64,000 bases of DNA from NCBI GenBank assembly GCA_027924585.1, contig BSBM01000047.1, forward strand, positions 21,267,501 to 21,331,500. Reading direction: 5' to 3'. The DNA is from Larix kaempferi. Lineage: Eukaryota; Streptophyta; Pinopsida; Pinales; Pinaceae. Shown here piece after piece: positions 59,952 to 64,000 of the stretch (position 1 is its first letter; every line of letters begins with the position of its first letter). Both the position numbers and the translations under genes were made by a program. The notes beneath the pieces are model-generated. The model ran no database searches. It worked only from the letters and a program-made list of their open reading frames with translations, and was not told the DNA's origin.

Positions 59952-60325
59952 TGTTAGGAACCCGTGTCAACCCTTCTCTTTACTTTGTTAGTATATTGTT
60001 GTTAGACGCATATGCTTTGTAAGTCGTCCCGTATTATTTGTTGATCCATAGTTTGTATTAGCCCATGGTATTGACCCATAGTATTGGACGCATATGCTTT
60101 GTAAGTCGTCCCGTAGTATTATATGTCCCATGGTAGTGACCCATAGTATTGGGCATAGACTTAGTATATAAGTGTGTTTTGATGCCAATGAAGGTACCGT
60201 GAAGTTATTTGTATTGAGCTTGCTCAAAAGAGGTTGCTCCCTCGAAGTGGCCCGCGATCAATAAAAGTATTTTGTGATCTCATATATTGTGCATTTTATC
60301 AATTAATTGTTGCAGGTTCTTCACA
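59952..60325 (+). repeat. 3' LTR of Reina-like element
   Basis: 374 bp with the same ends as 55369-55742. Preceded by the polypurine tract and followed directly by a second copy of the left flank. Confidence 0.95.
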
Positions 60326-60326
60326 T

Positions 60327-60537
60327 ATCATTATAAGTTAATTATTTTTGAAAAATCGTGAGCTTAAAGATTAGTCTTGAAATTGGTCATTTATGATTAT
60401 GATCATGGGATATGTGTATGTTGGTCAATTTAATTGCTTAATTTGGTAACATAAATTATCAATTCGAGGTATTCGTAAATTTATGAATGCCGACATAATA
60501 TATGCAGGACCAGGTGGGAATCTAAGCTAAGAGTACT
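60327..60537 (+). repeat. 211-bp flank duplication around Reina-like element
   Basis: Direct copy of 55157-55368 with several substitutions, for example ACATAAATTATCAATTCG here against ACATAAAATATCGATTCG on the left. Copy A has a single version at about 10996-11210, whose ACATAAATTATCAATTCG agrees with the right copy. Confidence 0.9.
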
Positions 60538-63282
60538 GGGTTTGACAAATCATTTACAGGAGTTGGAGTTAAGTTATTAAGTCTTGTAACCAGCTATAAT
60601 AACAATTAACTCAATGACCTATCAAGTTCCCGGAGCTTTGTCAAAGTATTAAACAAAAACAAGAAACAACAATGCAAGAATTAAAATCATAGGATCTTGT
60701 GTTGTAGGTTCGAGTTTATGGCCTTTTGACTTATTCAAATTCTCAGGGTGGATAAACATTCAGATCTCTGATGTACACCACACTTGGCCGATCATACAAA
60801 GACAAGAATTAAAGAGCATAAATGAATGAATAGTAAAAGCATAGATAAATCAATGAGCAACTCGAGAAAGTAATCAAATAAATAAATGAAATAACATCAC
60901 ACAACATATTTAGTAAATGTGGAAATTAAATAAAGAAAAGAAATTATTTGGGAAACGTATACCAGAGAGAGGGGACCCTTCCTCCCTTGGCATGCATTGC
61001 TAAGAAAGAATACAGTACTAAATAACAATGTGTGACAACAAAGGATTATATTATCATGAATGAACCAAGAAATACAAAGAGGAACAATCCTCTACATGAG
61101 CTTCATTCTCTCCTTTTCAACCCGATCCCTACTCTAGAATCAATCTCTCCAATCTAACATCTAGCATGGATATGATATCTCGCCTTTTGTATTTATACAT
61201 CTACCTTACATTTCATAAGAGGGAAATGGGTTATAATGGAAAAAGCCAATCCCTAAACAAGTGCATCTTCAACCAACACATGATCCAAAAATATATGGAT
61301 AAATCGCAGATCCTAAATGTGTGGATCTCTTCACCATCAAATCTTGGATTTGGTCCAAGGTTGTTTGAAAGGAAGAACACATCATCCTCAATGATATCCA
61401 CATCCTTGAAGTGGAAGATTCATCCAAACCATCAAGCGGATTTCTAGGAATCCACCTATAGGAATTAGGAAAATCATTAAAAATCCATTTTAAGTTCTCA
61501 CTCAAAAATTATTGTTTTTAATTTCCTTGGAATGTCACCCACAATTTTACATAAATATTCATACTTTGCACAAAACCCATGTTTTATAATATTGTATTTC
61601 ATCTCCATCTGCTCAGAAATGACGTGGGAAGTTGGCACTAAAAAATGTGACCTACAACAAATTTGATAATATAATGACTTCATGTAGTAACTGACTTATT
61701 ATTGGAAGTGAGGAATCTGGTAATAGAGGCACGCACTTCTGGTAACTGCAATTCTAGTAGTAGAATGACCAAAACTCGCTACATCTTGAAGAGTAATTTA
61801 GGACATCACAAAATCTACTCCAAGTAACCATAAAAACATAAGAATTCAGCCACATTAATGTTTTTATGTCTCTTGAAATTTATATGAGTGAGAATGGAAA
61901 GTTTAAGGTGAAGTATGGTAATGATGGTATAAATTTGTGAAGGATAAAGGAGAAATTATAAGATATTAGCTGGTAAAATTACCCTTAAAAACTTGTCAAA
62001 ACCAAGGCCCAACATCCCCCCACAATCAAGGTCTTGCATGTCTTCATGCAACAAAGATCTATATGAAGTAGCATCTAGGTATTGCATGTAACTTTCAATA
62101 CCTACATGCTCATAACATCTTTCCTTCTTGCCACTGAGTTCCTTCTTTCTTTTTAGAACTGTAATTTGGTTATACAATTATTCTTTATAATTTTTTTCTT
62201 TCTTCATTACTATTTTTCTTTTCCTTTTGGAAAGGTAAGGAAGAGAACAAAGTATGGATCTACAATCTAATCAAGTCAAACTTCAAATATCTAGTTGAGC
62301 TTGTTCTTGAATGAGAATCTTTATGTGCAAAGTAGGGAGATTTAGAAATATAACATAGTTGTGTAAGTTCTAAGACATTTGAGTGGAAAAGGCATGTTTT
62401 TCCTTCAACTCTTTGGATTTGTTCAAGGCCAAGGCAGTGAATGATGATGGATGGGTAGTGAAATATGGAGTATAAAAAAGGTTAGAGAGTGGACTGAAGA
62501 ATGCATAAGAGGAAATCAAACTTCAAAGGCTTATGTGCATGAATTCCATGTAATATCACTACTTAAGAATAGAAATAACTTACCCAACTATACCTTTCTC
62601 AGATGTCTGATGATTTTAGACTTTTATAACTATGGATCTTCTGATGTATGCAGAGAAATATATTGAAGAACAAATCTGCAAAAAATAACCTATTACAGGA
62701 AGACCCTAGGAATGGATACAACAAGTCCACTGATATTTGAAGAAGTGCTAGGACTAAAGTTGATGTTGATTGACATTGCCTAAAATATCACTGTTCCATC
62801 CACTGCCACCATCATTACTACTCTCGGCCTTCATCTCCACATGCTTTTCTTCATATTCTCGCTTCCTATCATGATAAATATTAACCTGATACAACAACCA
62901 TATCCTCACAACATGGGTGTTCACTATTAATTTCTTCAACAACCTGCTGCATGCAAACCTAAATAAAAGCCTCAAGAGGCCATTCAACAATTATAAGTAT
63001 AAGATCCTTGCAGAACTGAGATCAATTTCTTGTAGGAACATAAGTGTCCATATTTGAGCTTGTTATTTCATGAAAAAATTATGCACGTTGAACATTATCT
63101 TACGATGGAAACTTTGAAAATTTCTGAGAATGATGAACGTGGTTGAAAAATATCCAAAAATGATGAGCAAAAGATAGAATAAATGTTCAACTCCTAAATA
63201 TATGGATCACAAAATCAAAACAACTTTGGAATTTTATACTAAATCAAAGATGAAAGAAGAGAGTCAGTTTGGATACTAGCTG
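60538..63282 (-). repeat. LTR end and internal remnant, copy B
   Basis: Counterpart of 11211-13396, with an additional stretch at about 61345-61913 missing from copy A. It includes the LTR end GGCCCAACA at 62013 followed by a C-rich polypurine complement, and the unassigned 78-codon frame at 62754-62990. No gene is supported. Confidence 0.5.
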
Positions 63283-63937
63283 TGAAATTCTAAATCACAG
63301 CAGATCATGGAGCCGAGTATACCTCACAGAGAAAGAATGAACAGAAAAGATCAATTACAGTGAAAATTGCAGTAAAAATGAGCAGACAATTAATCATGCA
63401 TAAGAAATCAGATAGGAACATAATAATGTCACATGATCCAATAATCAATATAGTAAACAGTGATGTTACAATGGAGAGAATTCAAATGTCAGAGGAGAAT
63501 TAGAGTCTCATTCAATATAGCATAGGAATTGTCACCTCTATCAGTGCTCCGGAGCTCCCAAACTCAGTTAAACTCAACCAAATATTAGTTAACTGAAGAC
63601 ACAATCAGTTAACTGACCAAAAGGGGCTCATTAGTGAGTTTGGCATTAAAATCACCTTGAAAAGGGTCCATGAGACCACAATTAGTGTCAATCGGAGCAT
63701 AAATACCCCACAAGAGTCAGATAAATCAGGTGGATTGAACTAGAACACTGAGTTGGCTCCTAAACTGTAGGGAATTGACTCAAGTGATCCTAAAATGATG
63801 CATGCAAGGTGCATTACGTGGATAATGGGTCCTAGATGACATCTGTGCACCACTAGGGGGGAAATGACATCATCAACTGCTAGCTAAATGAAAATAATGC
63901 TAAGTAGGACAAGGATGGAGTACTATTTATCCGAACA
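63283..63937 (-). repeat. 3' LTR of copia element, copy B
   Basis: Matches 13397-14051, preceded by the same ACTAGCT flank and followed by a run of C (polypurine complement). It shows the copia insertion was present before the segment was duplicated. Confidence 0.9.
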
Positions 63938-64000
63938 CCCCCCCCCTAATCCAAACTTAGACATCCTGGGCCTTGGTTACTGAGACCAAAGGTCACCCAT
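63938..64000 (-). mobile_element. start of copia internal region, cut by window end
   Basis: Polypurine complement followed by AATCCAAACTTAGACATCCT, the counterpart of 14052-14113. The rest lies beyond the window. Confidence 0.85.

Larger units (their letters stand above)
55369..60325 (+). mobile_element. Ty3/gypsy Reina-like element, RT and integrase deleted
   Basis: LTRs of 374 bp (55369-55742, 59952-60325) run TGTTAGGAACC to GGTTCTTCACA. The PBS TGGTATCAGAGC is at 55745-55756 and a polypurine tract AAGGGAGAGGGGA at 59939-59951. Gag, protease, part of RNase H and integrase tail are present, while the RT core and integrase catalytic core are missing. Small size, short LTRs and the CYNCNEKFTRGHRC knuckle fit Reina-type chromoviruses. 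The flanks lack a 5-bp target duplication (GTATT against TATCA); instead 211 bp are repeated on both sides. Confidence 0.9.
33092..64000 (+). repeat. segmental duplication, copy B (interrupted)
   Basis: Collinear with 4078-14113 but expanded by the Tekay-like insertion (38399-51919), the Reina-like insertion with its flank repeat (55369-60537), a 1.6 kb stretch at about 34330-35920 and a 0.57 kb stretch at about 61345-61913. Removing these leaves about 10 kb, equal to copy A. It reaches the window end inside the copia element. Confidence 0.9.

Noticed and set aside
1-64000. CRISPR arrays, operons, rRNA or tRNA genes
   Set aside because: No spacer-repeat array, no clustered bacterial-type genes, and no tRNA or rRNA sequence noticed; the content is plant retrotransposon DNA.

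Overview
The window is plant nuclear DNA from a repeat-rich genome. It is AT-rich and made almost wholly of LTR retrotransposons inserted into one another. I found no intact host gene, rRNA, tRNA or CRISPR array. Two Ty3/gypsy chromoviruses (Tekay/Del-like and Reina-like), copia gag remnants with a UBN2-type fold, tRNA-iMet primer-binding sites and a captured plant mTERF fragment all indicate a land plant, plausibly a large-genome seed plant. The species cannot be named from the sequence.

Layout. 1-4077: unassigned AT-rich DNA, possibly with a decayed coding remnant at the left edge. 4078-14113: copy A of a direct segmental duplication. It carries copia gag/protease remnants on the minus strand, a long LTR-like region with palindromic modules and a hairpin, and the 3' part of a copia element (LTRs 13397-14051 and 16427-17082) that runs past the end of the compared segment. 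17083-30445: remnants of other minus-strand LTR elements. One of their LTRs (19366-30445) is split by an 8.4 kb plus-strand element at 21008-29402, which has gag but no pol and 5-bp target duplications (GTGAT). 31782-33517: another copia gag/protease remnant, continuing into copy B of the duplication (33092-64000).

Copy B is interrupted twice. A 13.5 kb Tekay-like gypsy element sits at 38399-51919 on the minus strand, with 2.7 kb LTRs and ATGAG target duplications. A 5 kb Reina-like gypsy element sits at 55369-60325 on the plus strand, with 374-bp LTRs, no target duplication, and instead a 211-bp duplication of its flank. The Reina leader contains a nested solo LTR (56456-57046, CATAT target duplications). 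Copy B also holds a tRNA-like SINE in a stretch that copy A lacks.

Order of events inferred from nesting: the copia remnants formed first; the copia element at 13397-17082 then inserted; the segment was duplicated; Tekay and Reina inserted into copy B. The most notable items are the mTERF fragment inside the Tekay leader, the gag frame with six in-frame stops and no apparent frameshift in the 8.4 kb element, the non-canonical flanks of the Reina element, and a pair of roughly 155-nt inverted arms conserved in both duplicate copies.
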